Part shown: positions 36,137 through 54,109 of the stretch, piece by piece
Numbering within the stretch: the first letter of the stretch is position 1
Layout: each line of letters starts with the position of its first letter
Assembly (NCBI GenBank): GCA_034096865.1
Contig: JAWQFJ010002863.1
Location: forward strand, 72,107-136,106
DNA length: 64,000 nt
Direction: 5' to 3'
Origin: Theodoxus fluviatilis
Lineage: Eukaryota > Mollusca > Gastropoda > Cycloneritida > Neritidae
Made by a program: the position numbers and the translations under genes
Notes under the pieces: model-generated
Database searches by the model: none
The model's input: only the letters and a program-made list of their open reading frames with translations
What the model was told of the DNA's origin: nothing

Positions 36137-38230
36137 TGTAATATGGAGCTGTACACTTTAGTGCCTTTGACCATATAAATTGCCGTATAGTTTGCCGAAG
36201 AGAAAACTTGATTCTTTTGGTAGATTTGCCGTATTGAGCAGGATAAGCTGGGATTCTTTTTTTATAATAAGTAAAATATTTTAACACCTAAATCAAATTT
36301 TTGATAGAATGATTTCTGAGACAGTATCAAGGATTCTACTTCAGTCAGATAAAACTGTAAATGTTACTCCTCAGTTATCGTGTCGCGTCTTAAAATATTT
36401 AATTTATACTTTTCTTCTTTCAAAGGTCAACGTCATTTTAACCATTATATATAACTGGTGCAGGCCCCGAAATTGCAGCAGGCAGAGGTTCCAGCCGATC
36501 GGGTGGGTGGGTGGGTGGGTGGGTGGGGGGTGTAATTGGGGGCGGGGGGGAGGGGGGGAGAATCCAGCGGCTCCGTAGGTATGTGGTATATATGTCGACG
36601 CAGGAATGAAGAGACCAACGCATCTGCTTTGAAGCACAAGACTCCAGAGCGAGCGATGCACAAGTACTACTTGTGTTTTGTCGACCTTCTCTCATGAGAA
36701 TGTTAAAGGTTACAATGCATGCATCGATTATGTATTCTCAATTGATCTCTCAGATTGCCTCACACGTCATCATCTATTGATCAGGCGATGAATAATATTA
36801 TCTCTGGGTACCTAATACTTTAGCGAAAATACGGATGGCTGCAAGACTGCTATCCTCCACCGCCTCACCGATGTGGAATCAATTCAGCCTCCCAAGACCC
36901 CAATTTATTCCAAGGAAAAGGAAAACACCGCGAGTCAAGGGTCTCTTCTGACAGACAATGCTGCGATCGACGCAGTATCGAACTCCAATTCCGATGTTCA
37001 CTTGCAGAGTAACGTACTTTAGTGCCACGACCTCACAAGCTGCCCACGCAAGTCTGCCTTCCTCCCACGCTAGCTTCAAACCTCCACTCTCTTCCACTTA
37101 TCATTCAGCAGATTTCATTATCAATCTTCATAAATGAGAAAATAAGCACTAGAGATTAAGGCTTGAAGTCATTTAGCAATGAATGGTATAAATATATATC
37201 CTTCCTTGGAGCAAGATAAAGTTTACTTTGATGTCTTTTCTGCACATGCATAATGATGTTCTCTGTTGCAGCCTATGGAACAGAAACTTGCCGAGACCAA
37301 GCGCATACCAACACTATTTCTGGTCTGGACTTTTTGGTAACCGCTGGACCGTATTATTTGGAATTATCGATCCATTCACAGTTCTATATCAGTCGACCCC
37401 ATTTTGGTGCCGTATCAATGGCAGGCGAAAACACTGGCGCCGAAAGACATCTATTTGAGATGGGTCGACGACTCTCAAAGCTTTCCCTTTCGGTCAGTCG
37501 GCCAAGGAAACATTTTCCTCAGCAATATGCACAGACCTCAGAGTGTGGGAGTCACTTCAGATCCAATGAAATGAATTCATCCGTGTTTCTCTTTTCATGT
37601 CGCAAGTGTGTCCTTATTGTATCAGTCCGTGAAATGTCACAGCTATGGGGAGAAAGTCCTTGTATGTCTGGACGCCGTCTGCAAAGTGCTCAATTGTAGC
37701 AACAACTGGGGCGCCAGCTTGCGTGCCTTGGGCCCAATAGTGTCGCTGAAAAACTCCCCGGGCGTGCGAGTCACGTGACTGTAAGGCCGTGATTTCAAAA
37801 CTGTGGTACAGTGTCCGGAAATCTTGCCGACAACGACTCATTCAGCGATAGTGTCAGGCCATCATAGACACGTCGCGAAGAACAACGCCTCTTCGGTTAA
37901 ACCTGAGCAGTGTTGCGTAGTCGCGAGGTCTCGGGAGACATGGGCTGGTGTCAGCACGTGTCAACATTTGATTGCCTTCACGTCTGATTTCTTCATGTTG
38001 ACACCGGCCTTTTCCTCGCAAGATCTTGACTTTCCTCACCTCCAGGCAACGCGCCCCTGGGAAGTCCATCTTGGACATTGACGAAGCACACGTGCGACTT
38101 TTCCCATGGATGGTCGCGGGTCATGGCCACCTTTTTGAACAGGACGGTGCTTGTCAAACTGTACATCAAACAGCGAGGACGACAATAGAAGTAGTTGCAG
38201 ATACAATGAAAATAATGAGGATGACAACAT
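36137..38230. other. Unassigned unique DNA with a G-rich patch
   Basis: GTGG/G-rich patch at 36500-36560. The 148-codon plus frame at 37253-37699 was considered and not recognised; splice context is absent. Confidence 0.5.
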
Positions 38231-38364
38231 AAACAATGACGACGACGAACACAAAAGACGTCATGGACAACGACGATGATGATCATGACGTCGAAGACGA
38301 CAACAGCGACGACGATGACAATAAGGTACTGATGATGATGATGATCATCATCAACATCATCAGC

Positions 38365-38437
<73 letters not shown>

Positions 38438-38470
38438 GCAACAACAACAACAGCAGCAACAATAACAACA
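38231..38470. repeat. GAC/GAT then CAG/CAA triplet tract
   Basis: Triplet-rich sequence changing from GAC/GAT units to CAT and then CAG/CAA units (38355-38465). The Gln frame is broken by a TAG within the CAG run; other frames give Ser/Asn or Leu homopolymers. Treated as non-coding. Confidence 0.85.
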
Positions 38471-39830
38471 TAACTTTTGTCGTGTATACAAAGATACGTC
38501 TCTATGGTTCCCTTATGGGTTAGGGGTAAAAATAGACCACCGAATTTTCCTACGCTGATCATGAAAGGCAATAAGTTGGGAATTCAAGACATAATTTTTT
38601 TTCTTCCTCTAACCAACACTAGTGATTTTCGTTGTCAATGGCATTCAATAGCCTACAAAAGCTGAAAGGCTGTAAAACTCCATTCATATTCATCTTCTTA
38701 ATACGTGTACGTCTGCACGGAATTTCTCCATAGGACTTCAGCTCTAGATGAGGCAAGAGCAGGGAAGACGATGGCACTCTTTCCTGGAGATCCTGATTTC
38801 AAGTCAGGTAGACTTCTACTAAACCTCACAGCTCGCAAGGTGGCGAGAAATCCCCTTCTTCACTTAGCCACTGTTTGACTTGGTGAACAGCACGTTGTAG
38901 GCAAACCTACAGCGAGGGATAGTCGTAGGAAAACCGCGCGCTAGATGTCGTTCCATGATAGCATAGGTTGTACTGAAGACTCCCAGGTTGTCCACCGGTC
39001 CTGCTGAACATGATGTGAGGCCTCATCTGATCATCTAATTGCTTGCGTAACCAAAGGAGCGTTCCCCAAATGATAGTGGCTCGTATCGATATGTAGCAAC
39101 ACATGTTCAGAGATTAGTGCTCACGGCGAGCGCCTGCTTGAGCAGGTATAAGAGAAAAGTTTTGGGCTTCGCAAGTGCTCGTCATGAACGCTCATCCCTG
39201 AACGTTTTTCAATACCTAGTTACATGAATCGCTATTCTCTGGGTAGCGTTTCTCATGTTCCGCTTTTGCTCACAGCAACATTGTTTTCACTGGACTCAAG
39301 CCCCCTTCGATTCCTGCCAGAATTTGCAACTTGAATGGCAGACAGACCGATGATTATCATGCATATGTGTCATGAAATTTGCAGCGAGGTTCCCAGGCCA
39401 ACAGTGTGACTCGAAGACCAGATCCAATGAATATTGACAAAAGAATTGGAAAGAATTGCCATTCGCTATTTCCCAATCGGCGGCTATCCAGTATTATTAC
39501 TAGGTGTTGTAATCTGTGTGCGCGTGAATGAGTATGAATTAACAAGGTGAACATTCATGATTCACCTTCGCCTCTGTGTGACTGTGAGAGTATTGGTTCA
39601 ACGTCTATGACGTGCCAAAAATGATAAATCGCCCTAAAATGGAGCTTCCTGAACCTTCAATTATGGTTAACACTCAAAAAAGAAAATTATTGTATATTCT
39701 TTAAAGCGCAAACTGTTGTTCGGTCAACAGTTGCAAAGTACAGGAATTAAGGATACACAGTCACAAAGAAAAATGCTTGGACGAGACATTAGCTTTAGCT
39801 ATTCAGGAATTCGTAGCCATCGTCGTTTTT
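38471..39830. other. Unassigned unique DNA
   Basis: No gene or repeat recognised. Confidence 0.5.
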
Positions 39831-40640
39831 GACTCACATGCAAAGCAAAAGTGAGTCTATGTACTCACCCGTTTCGTCCGTCCGGGCGTCCGAAAACTTT
39901 AACGTTGGATTTTTCTCGGAGACTACTAAGTCTATCAATACCAAATGTGGCATGATGGTGTATGATGACAAGGCCTCAAAAAACATACATAGTGACTTGT
40001 CCTTGCTTCAAGGTCAAGGTCGCAGGGGCCATAGATGTTGTCTAAAAACAGTCATTTTCCCCATTTTCTCAATTTTCTCTGAAGTTTTTGAGATTGGATA
40101 CCTCACCTATATATGGTATATAGGGCAAAGTAATCCCTATCGTTTGATACCAGTTTGGTTGACCTTGCTTCAAGGTCAAGGTTACAGGAGCTCTTCGAAG
40201 TTGGATTGTATACATATTTTGAAGTGACCTTGACCCTGAACTATGGAAGATAACTGTTTCAAACTTAATAATTATGTGGGGCACATGTTATACTTTCATT
40301 ATGAGACACATTTGGTCACATATCATTAAGGTCTAGGTCACTTTGACCCTTATGAAATGTGACCAAAATGGGGTAGTGAACCACTAAAAGTGACCATATC
40401 TCATGGTATAAAGTGCCAATAAGCACCATTGTGCTTCCTATGCCTTGAATTAACAGCTTTGTGTTGCATGACCTTGGATGACCTTGACCTTGGGTCAAGG
40501 TCACATGTATTTTGGTATTAAAAATGTGTAAAGCATTTCTTAGTGTATGATATCATTAGTCGGTTTAGCTGTTTGACCTTGACCTTGAAGGTCACCTGAA
40601 GGTCAAGGTCATATAAAGGTCAAGGTCAAGCATGTGAGTC
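39831..40640. mobile_element. TCAAGGTCA-rich interspersed element, MITE-like
   Basis: Bounded by an exact 11-bp inverted repeat, GACTCACATGC at 39831-39841 and GCATGTGAGTC at 40630-40640. Inside are about eight exact TCAAGGTCA / TGACCTTGA nonamers plus several one-off variants, concentrated at 40004-40022, 40160-40233, 40469-40503 and 40574-40628. No coding capacity for a transposase. Segments like this, opening with GACTCACATGC and rich in GACCTTGA, are repeated in molluscan genomes as far as I recall, so a non-autonomous DNA element is the likeliest class. The exact ends and target duplication are not fixed. Confidence 0.6.
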
Positions 40641-43093
40641 GTATGGGCTTTGCCCTTCTTGTTACTGTTTGTTCTCGCAAAAGTTTGTATGGCAATGCCC
40701 TATACTCTTTGATCTAAGAATTTTTCGTTTTCATGCAAGTACGTTTTGATCTTCATGCTGTTGATATGAAGACATTTGCACTCGTGCAATACGTCAAGAA
40801 TGTCGTTCAGGGTACAACTTCATCTTCACCAAACCTTGTACTCCCCATGCATTCCATTTTCCCACCCTATTTCGCACAGTTGATGCTTACATCCTCCATC
40901 AGATGTAGATACCTGATGTTTGCCAGTACACCGTGAGTAGAGCGAGTGTATGGAGAGAATTAATGTTTTCCTCGTTGACCCGAGGAGAGTTGACGAGCAC
41001 ATTCCAATAAAAAGGGGGAAATCGAGCGAGAACTCTTGCGCCACAAACCGTCTCGATTGGATGAGAGTGAAGAAAGTTGCTCTGGGTTTACTGGTGTGAT
41101 TTGATTATGTGCTTGCAATAAAAACCACCCTTTTATGATGCCATTCGAGGTTTCTGATTCCCACTTTCAAAACTTTTTACTAGCGTTTTGCGCGAGCCAT
41201 GATCAATTAAACTTTGGATTGCGGTAGCGGTTGACTAAAGACGCCATGGCGTCAGGGGATTAACCACGAACATGGAAGTTAATGGAGTCTTCTGCGGGTG
41301 GTTGCACAATCACTTTCGACTCGGGCATCACAAAATACTGTCTACGGGGGAAGCTCGTGGTTAAGTCAGCAGACTATACTGACAATCTGAGTTTATTAAT
41401 ACATTCTCAGCTGCAACTCCAACAACGGGAATTTTAAAAAATGTGAATCCTTTCCTTTGCAATTCCGTTTCATGCGGGCAGGGAAATGAATCATGCACGT
41501 GGATGTTATGAGATCGTCTCCGCACACCCAGAAGACTCATACAAGTCCGACCCCGTGCACTGATTAGGGCGAGAAGATATGAATCTTTCACAGCGTCTGG
41601 CTTTGGTGTCTGCTCATGCAAGGTAGCCTAACGAAGGCGCACTCCATACGGCCCTTTCACTCTCGATGGTGAACTGGTTTTGCTGAATATTCTGTACTCT
41701 TCCAGAATGTCAGCTATGCTGCATTGATTCTTTTTTGCGCGTTTACGTGCAAGCTGCCAATGCTTAAATATCTACATAAGCTTTTACACAAAATACAAGG
41801 AAAATAAATCAGCACTTTCGAGTCGCCCCTCTGCTAACATGATTATCATTGGTCAATTCGAGTTCAGAAGCATTTCTTTGTCGAAAAAAGATGTCGTGAA
41901 CGGACACGTTCATGAAGAGCAGAGTGTTTCCTGTTATATTACGACTTTTAAAAAAAATCCATTTACGAGTTCTCAAAATCCTCAGTTTTTAGCCCTTGGT
42001 TATCGGGCCATCCTCTCATTCCAACATCACTTCAACTCATTAAATTTTGGACGCATGCACCATGTCTGCAGATGAACACGCCACAGATATTTTTTCACAA
42101 ATTTCCGTGTGTGTTTTCTTAAACATTCGGGGTACGTTCTAGTGAGAGAAATGTGAGATGATTTGCGATTACTTCAGTAGCCCATCAGAAAAAGGTCGAT
42201 ATTTGTTTGGATGACACTCTGAAATGCAAACAGTTTCGAACATCTCACTCGATGGCCGCAAGCAACTGTAGATCGAGCGCTCCAACTGCACTTCTCGACT
42301 TAACATAATTTATGTACAGCAACGAGGGCGACTGTTATATGTAGTGATAGCTTGTGCCAGTCGTGCATGTGGTGGTAAGACAGGGGCAACCGTGATGATG
42401 GGAAAGAAAGGTATTGTTAACAAAATGTCACATCCCCCCCCCCCAAAAAAAAAAAAAGAAAAAAAAAAAAGAAGCAAAGTAGACGATGCGATTAATCTCA
42501 GACAGCTTGTGGTGTCCATACTTTCATGTGATTAAAATTAAACTTGCTTCTTAACTCTTTTTTTTTACGACGGAAATTGTTGAATCAAAGGAAAAAGTAA
42601 ATGTATTGATTTTATATAGCGACTTGTCACCCCTATCTGATGCTCAAACTGCTTTACTTTCTACCCCCTGATCACTGGGCCACGAGCGATCTTTAATTAT
42701 CTCTGACGGTGATTACCACGGAAACCGCAGGCCATTCACCCTGTGTCAAAAGTTCATGATGATGATCATCTATGTAATGAAAAGTTAGACCACTCCCTTC
42801 TCATCCAATACCATAGGAGTCTTGATACTTTCTTCTGCGTCGTCGCTGGAGTGACTGCTCGAAGGAAATCGGTGAACAAGGTCTTCTCTTTATTCGTCTC
42901 ATTTTGGAGAAGTCTTTTCATCACGTAATGGTCTGTGCCAGTCATGACCAATTCGTCTTCGTCTTACGCGTCCATATTTCTTTTATTCATTTTTGTTTTC
43001 CCTCATGTGCGTCCTTTATCTCATGCACACACGCACACGCACGTGTGTAGACGTAATCTGGGAACTGAAAGGTCCATCGCACACGCGTTCGGG
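40641..43093. other. Unassigned unique DNA
   Basis: A C-run passing into an A-run occurs at about 42433-42470. No gene recognised. Confidence 0.5.
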
Positions 43094-43097
43094 GGGG

Positions 43098-43149
<52 letters not shown>

Positions 43150-43225
43150 GAGAGAGGGAGAGAGAGAGAGAGAGGGAGAGAGAGAGAGAGAAAGACAAAG
43201 AGAGAGAGAGAAATAGAGAGAGACA

Positions 43226-43265
<40 letters not shown>

Positions 43266-43333
43266 ACATAGAGAGAGACAGAGAGACAGAGAGAGTGTGT
43301 GCTCAAACTCAAGTTTGCGTGCGTGCCAGAATG

Positions 43334-43424
<91 letters not shown>

Positions 43425-43480
43425 TCTGTGTGAGTGTGTGCGTGCTTACGTGCGTGCGTGCCTGTGTATGTGTGTGTGGT
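43094..43480. repeat. (GA)n then (GT)n compound microsatellite
   Basis: G-run then GA units with GGGA, AAAG and ACAC interruptions at 43094-43294, a 40-bp unique spacer, then GT units at 43335-43480 with TTTG and GCGT variants. Confidence 0.95.
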
Positions 43481-44181
43481 TGTGCAAACGCGCGAAGTTG
43501 TATTTGTATTGCGCTAAGGGTTGTGTTGAGAGGTGCGTGCGTGCATGTTAATGTGTCCATTTGTGTTTGCGAATCTGCGTGTGCATGCACGTGTGTGTAC
43601 GTGTAGTCCTGAATGCATCTCTTACGTATTTATGTACCTATATATCTTAGGAATATGTATGCCTCAGCGAGCAGGGCATCCCCACCACTGTGTCGCGTAT
43701 GCGTAGCCTCTTCCCCCTGAGGCCTTTAGGCCGCCCTCTTGCATAGCGTGGTGTCCCTTTAAGAGGTTCACCTGCTGCCTACCTGCCGGCCCCACTGCCT
43801 ACCTGCCGGCTTGTCGGCCTTCGCCTGCATGTTTACTTGTGTTCTGAATTGCCTGTATTCAGACTTCATAAAGCTGTCCCTCCAAACAAGATTCAAGATG
43901 TAGGACAATTCACGACATGCCCACATGAATTCACCGGCAATATTTGGTGCCAAAAGTGACCACTTTCCCCAATTCAATAAGAGAGGTTGTATTTTTATTT
44001 CATATTGCACAAAATGGAAACATTAATTGGAAGCATGTTGTAACCTTGCCTTTAAATGCATGGGTACGTACATTTTAGCATGAAGAAACACAGAAAAAAA
44101 CGCACGCCTATAATCAAAGGAAAATGAATGACTTCTTTCGTGAATTCTACAAACGTACTCACGTATTTGTTACTCAGCGGA

Positions 44182-44186
<5 letters not shown>
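43481..44186. other. Unassigned unique DNA
   Basis: A short direct repeat cctgctgcctacctgccggc / ccactgcctacctgccggct is at about 43770-43812. No gene recognised. Confidence 0.5.
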
Positions 44187-44938
<752 letters not shown>

Positions 44939-47900
44939 TCCTTGTTCTCGACCCTGTGAAATTTCAAGCGGAGCCACATTGCGTGGAATGGCGTATTCGA
45001 GAGTGGAGGAGGAGAATGAAGCTCTCTACATGTATTATTCACGCTAATCCTGTTTTACATCTTGCTAAATCATTCATTTTTCATGCCCAATTTTCTCCCA
45101 CTTTGAAACTTTAAAACAAGGAAGAAACCACCCCACCCACCACCCTCATTTTTGAGCTTACGTATGCTTCACTCTCTTTCAACCAAATCACCACAATAAA
45201 CACAGGAAAACAAACAACTAATCAAACAAGCAATTAAACCCCATCCACATAACAAGAGAACTATTACGAAGGTCGCTGGCGCCGTGAGTGGGCATATCAT
45301 CTGACTCTACGTTGCGCCGTTCATGTCTCCTTACGGCCACCACGGCGATAGCGTGGTATGGCAGTGTGGCGGGGGGCAGAAGGCGAGTGGAGGCAGACGA
45401 CTCAACGTCGATACGACACCCACGTTCTTCACAGGCGCACGCCTCTGCTTATGACGTCGTGCGTCCCTCGACGTCGCTTCCCTTTCAGCGTCTATGCCGC
45501 CATCACGTCGTGACGTTGGCGAGATTGGATGAATGCTAGCGACGTCAGTTGACGTTGAAACGCTACGTCCGTGTCTGTGTGTATGCGCGTGCGTGTTCCA
45601 CCGACGGTTGTGTTGATTCTCTGCAGTGACCGAAGTGCAAATCGGACAGTCGGTGTTTGGATACTATCTTGTCTCACCCAAGTGATGATTCGCCTTTGGA
45701 TAAACTGTTGATGTGGCCACATCGCGTTGTGTTTACAGAAGCTGTTCTATAAGAACAGAGAGTTGGAATAGCAGAGTTGTGGTCAGCCCGATTCGAAAGT
45801 CACAAGTTGATGAACCGATGCGATCTCACGTGTGAATACTTCTCACAATTAACGTGGCGCGTGCTGTGCGATCGCATACGAGGCAGTTCCAGTGTGTGGC
45901 GTGTGGCGTGTAAAGAGTAGAACCTCGTGAATCACGGATAAACGCAGCAAGCGTGAACAGAGCATCAGCCCCTACAGAGATCTTTCGGACTGAGAACTGC
46001 GAAACCACTGCCCAAGGGAAGTGCGTGTGGAGCGAACACAGGAAGCTAGCAAGACAACATCGACACGTGCTATCAACAGGCGCCGACCCAGCTATCACAC
46101 TGTGTTCTTTTCTCGATTTGGCTTCACGAAACATCGCAGAGCCGCATTCTTTGTGCTGCCTTTCCCAGCTTTGAACTGACGCTAATAGCACCGAATGTTT
46201 CGTCTCCGCGCTTGTCTATGAGAGGACCTTGTATCGGGTGTATGTTCGCTGCCTCCTCGAAACTACCTTGTTTACACACGGGTGAATGGCGAGGTATGTC
46301 TCGGTAACATTAGGGTTTCACTCGCCGTCTCGCCTGACTGCTCCCGACACTCCACAGCTGACCCATCCGGCCCCGGCACGCCACGGTCTGTGATTTGGGA
46401 GGTCGGCGAGAGACAAGAAAAGCAGGTGTCTGTCCCTCAAGATCGAAGACCTCTCACGCTGATCGACCGGCATGCCTGACTTACTCGACTGTTATCAGTC
46501 ACTGCCCTCGCATTTCTGCCTGACATAAGCGTCTTCACTAGTCAACTTATCGCGGCTCATGAGCAAATCCTCGGAGAAGAAATCTCTTGAGTATCTATCG
46601 CCCTGCTGTTTTTCCATTCAAATGTTCGGATGAATGGAGAAAATATTTCACACTTGAAAATGTCTATTGTTTTCTGTCATTCTTTTTCTTTCTCGTCTGA
46701 TATTGAGAATCCACGTGACCGGAGTGAAAATATTTCGCTGTTGAAAAGTTTGTCTGACCTCTCGATCAACCCGCCACCCCCGGGAAAGCTACACCCAATC
46801 AGCTTTATTTCGTCTGACACGGAGTAAACATTTGACTGCCATTCGTGACCGTTTGAAATATTCTAGCGAATGTGATTGCTATGGGTGCGTGACCCTTCTA
46901 AAATCTTTACGTTTCTTGGAGTGACCGTAAGTTTGCAGTGCAAACCACAACAACAACAATCCACGGAAACTGCGGGTGCGTGTGAGAAGTTTGCTGATCG
47001 AGCTAGCCTGATAGTTGTCTTTAGCCTAGGAGAGCAGTATCCGTTGTTGTGGTTGAGCGAAATAGACGGGGCATGGCAATAGAGAAAACTGTGTTCCTTG
47101 TAACCTGTCTGTGTGCACATGAACGCTCTCAAGTTTCTACGACGTTGCTGCGACCCACACCATCGCGTGCTGGCGCTGAAGCTTGTCCGCAGTTTTCTGC
47201 AACGCACTGGGGAATTTATGTGTCCGAATCAGGAAAAACCAGCGTGTCTTAATCGCACCCTTTCAGGTATGTCGAGAGATTTGTAAGCCAAAGCTTATTC
47301 CTGTGTGAGTCTTGCCGAGGTGGAAATTTCAAGAACAGGCGGTCAGCGTGAATCATTTTACTGGAGACTGAACACGTTTGTAAACAAACCTTTTCTTTAT
47401 TGAAGACGAGAGCACAACTTTCGTATCTGCCACGGGTAGAAAAAAAAGACGTTGTATTCAGTCAAGCTCACGCTGTGAGAATCTGTGAATGTGTGAATCA
47501 GGCTTTACTGTAGTTGTACAAATTCAAGCGGAAGTGAATTTTGCCTCACAAAGCTGTCAAACTTGTCAATATGCGCGGCCTGCCTTGCAGTAATCTACGT
47601 ACATATTTGTCGTAAGTATCGCTGTCAGCACCGATTTCTGTTTCTCGATCTGTGCACAGTGCTTGGGCGAGCTTAGCTCTCTGTATCAATTTTACAATAA
47701 TTCAGTTGTGCTCGACTCCTTTTGTCCTATCCCGTGTGCACAACTGCATCGCCACTACTCCTCACCCCGGAAAAAGTGAGCGGCCGATTATGCGAACCTG
47801 TCGACCGGCGAGATGGTTTGTCAATTTGAACAGTATCCACGAGTGTTTGCTGCTGTCGAGCGGTTCGCATTAAAAACTCCGAGTGCCTCGGTGGAAGAAT

Positions 47901-49133
47901 GTCAAGGGGTGTGACCGAGTATTGTGTTTTGATTCCGCAAACCAAGCAGGTATAAGCGGTGTTTCCGCCACCGCATCCTCTCGCGACCTGCTCGAGTTGT
48001 TCGGCCTCTCCGAGTGCTACAGCCGTACATGCTGCACTGTCTGCCAGCGTGACCAATCCGATTTGGATGCCTCGTAAGCCATTGGCGAATTAGCTCCTTT
48101 TCCTGGAGTGTAAGCCAGGCTTTCGTCTTAGCACCCACTTCAGCGTCAGCGAGATTCCTGCCCAGCCCGACAAAAGATTCGAACGGGAATCGCTGAATGT
48201 ATGTTCTCCATCAGACGCGACCCTTCCGAGATAGAATCAGTGACCATTCCTGGTTTTGGCGCTGACGATCGCGTCGATGCCAACACGCTTGAATGAGTTC
48301 GTCTGTGTAAACTTGGATTGATGCGTTTCGTCAACAGTGTCAAGTGTACTTCACCCGGGATACGCTTGTACCTGGGGTTTCGGTCACCAAGCCTTGTACG
48401 TCACAAAGCTGGTCACATATTTGTCCACATAACGAGATATGTTGTGAACTTGAGCTTCGTGGATTCCCTGTGAACTGACCACAAACAGTGAAATAAGTAG
48501 GCCTATTGACGTTCGTGTGTGCGAAGTTACTGAAAACTTATTACAATTCGACTGAACAAACGAGACTGAGCCATCTATACAAAGTTCTTCAAACTGTACA
48601 TCGTGTATTGCACGAGCACTTCTAAGAACGCCGCCAACGCCTGTGCGCGTCTTTGAAGTCGTCTGTTCCTGACCGTTAGCGTGGCGACTACATCATGGCG
48701 ACGGTTCGCGTCAGGGTGCGTCGAGTAATCGGTCTTGATTTTCACTGACATAGTTGCACTCGAGAGAGTTCATTCAAAAGCCATCGGAACGGAGTCCTCT
48801 AATCACACCGTCCTGGTCTCTCATTCGTCCACCTCAATCACACTTCCCTTCCATCTTTCACACCTCCAGCCCTCTCTCCTGTCCAATGAAGATTGAAACG
48901 ACACAATGGCACGCAGGCCGCCCTCCTGCCACTGTCCCCTCCCCCCACTCGTGAGGGGGCAAGGGTGAGAGCTGTGACGTACTGTGCATGGCAGGGGGCT
49001 GACACGCTGCCCTCAGATGCAGAACGGAGCAGCTCGACCGCTGGTCAGCTGACACCAATAGTCCGAGCGAGGAGTTAGCCAGGAGCACTAGAGTTGCACT
49101 GGACACAGGCTTTGGAGTACTGAGCCAGCCAGC
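44939..49133 (+). promoter_or_regulatory. Possible promoter / 5' region of the gene starting at 49134
   Basis: About 4 kb nearly free of microsatellites and visibly richer in CpG than the surroundings, ending at a good start codon with a donor behind it. No TATA box or start site can be chosen with confidence. A short frame with strong start context (ATG at 48695, TGA at 48746-48748, 17 codons) could act as an upstream ORF if the transcript starts further left. The role is inferred from position and composition. Confidence 0.3.
45404..45567. promoter_or_regulatory. Dense cluster of ACGT cores (CRE-like half sites)
   Basis: Nine ACGT cores within about 165 bp, at about 45404, 45422, 45452, 45470, 45505, 45512, 45541, 45552 and 45564. 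Three are TGACGT half sites, and gcgacgtcagttgacgttg at 45538-45556 holds two adjacent sites. Chance expectation for a given 4-mer here is under one. ACGT cores are bound by CREB/ATF-type bZIP proteins; binding is inferred. Confidence 0.45.
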
Positions 49134-49213
49134 ATGTTCGGATTGCCGACCACTGTCACTCAATGCCTGAAGGAGGCAGAGTTCGACAACATCACCACCA
49201 TTCTGTCTCACAG
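49134..49213 (+). CDS. Putative first coding exon of an unidentified gene
   Basis: ATG at 49134 with A at -3, preceded in frame by TAG at 49089-49091, starts 26 codons plus two bases. It encodes MFGLPTTVTQCLKEAEFDN followed by ITTILSH and the first two bases of an Arg or Ser codon. The exon ends at a strong donor, CACAG|GTAAGC; reading through gives an immediate TAA, so splicing is needed to extend it. The peptide is amphipathic and of normal composition, unlike repeat-derived frames nearby. I do not recognise the family. A matching phase-2 acceptor was sought to the right without a convincing partner, so later exons are either short or outside the window. Confidence 0.5.

Positions 49214-54106
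<4,893 letters not shown>

Positions 54107-54109
<3 letters not shown>

Noticed and set aside
37253..37699. 148-codon plus-strand frame
   Set aside because: Not recognised, a competing frame overlaps it, and no splice or promoter context.
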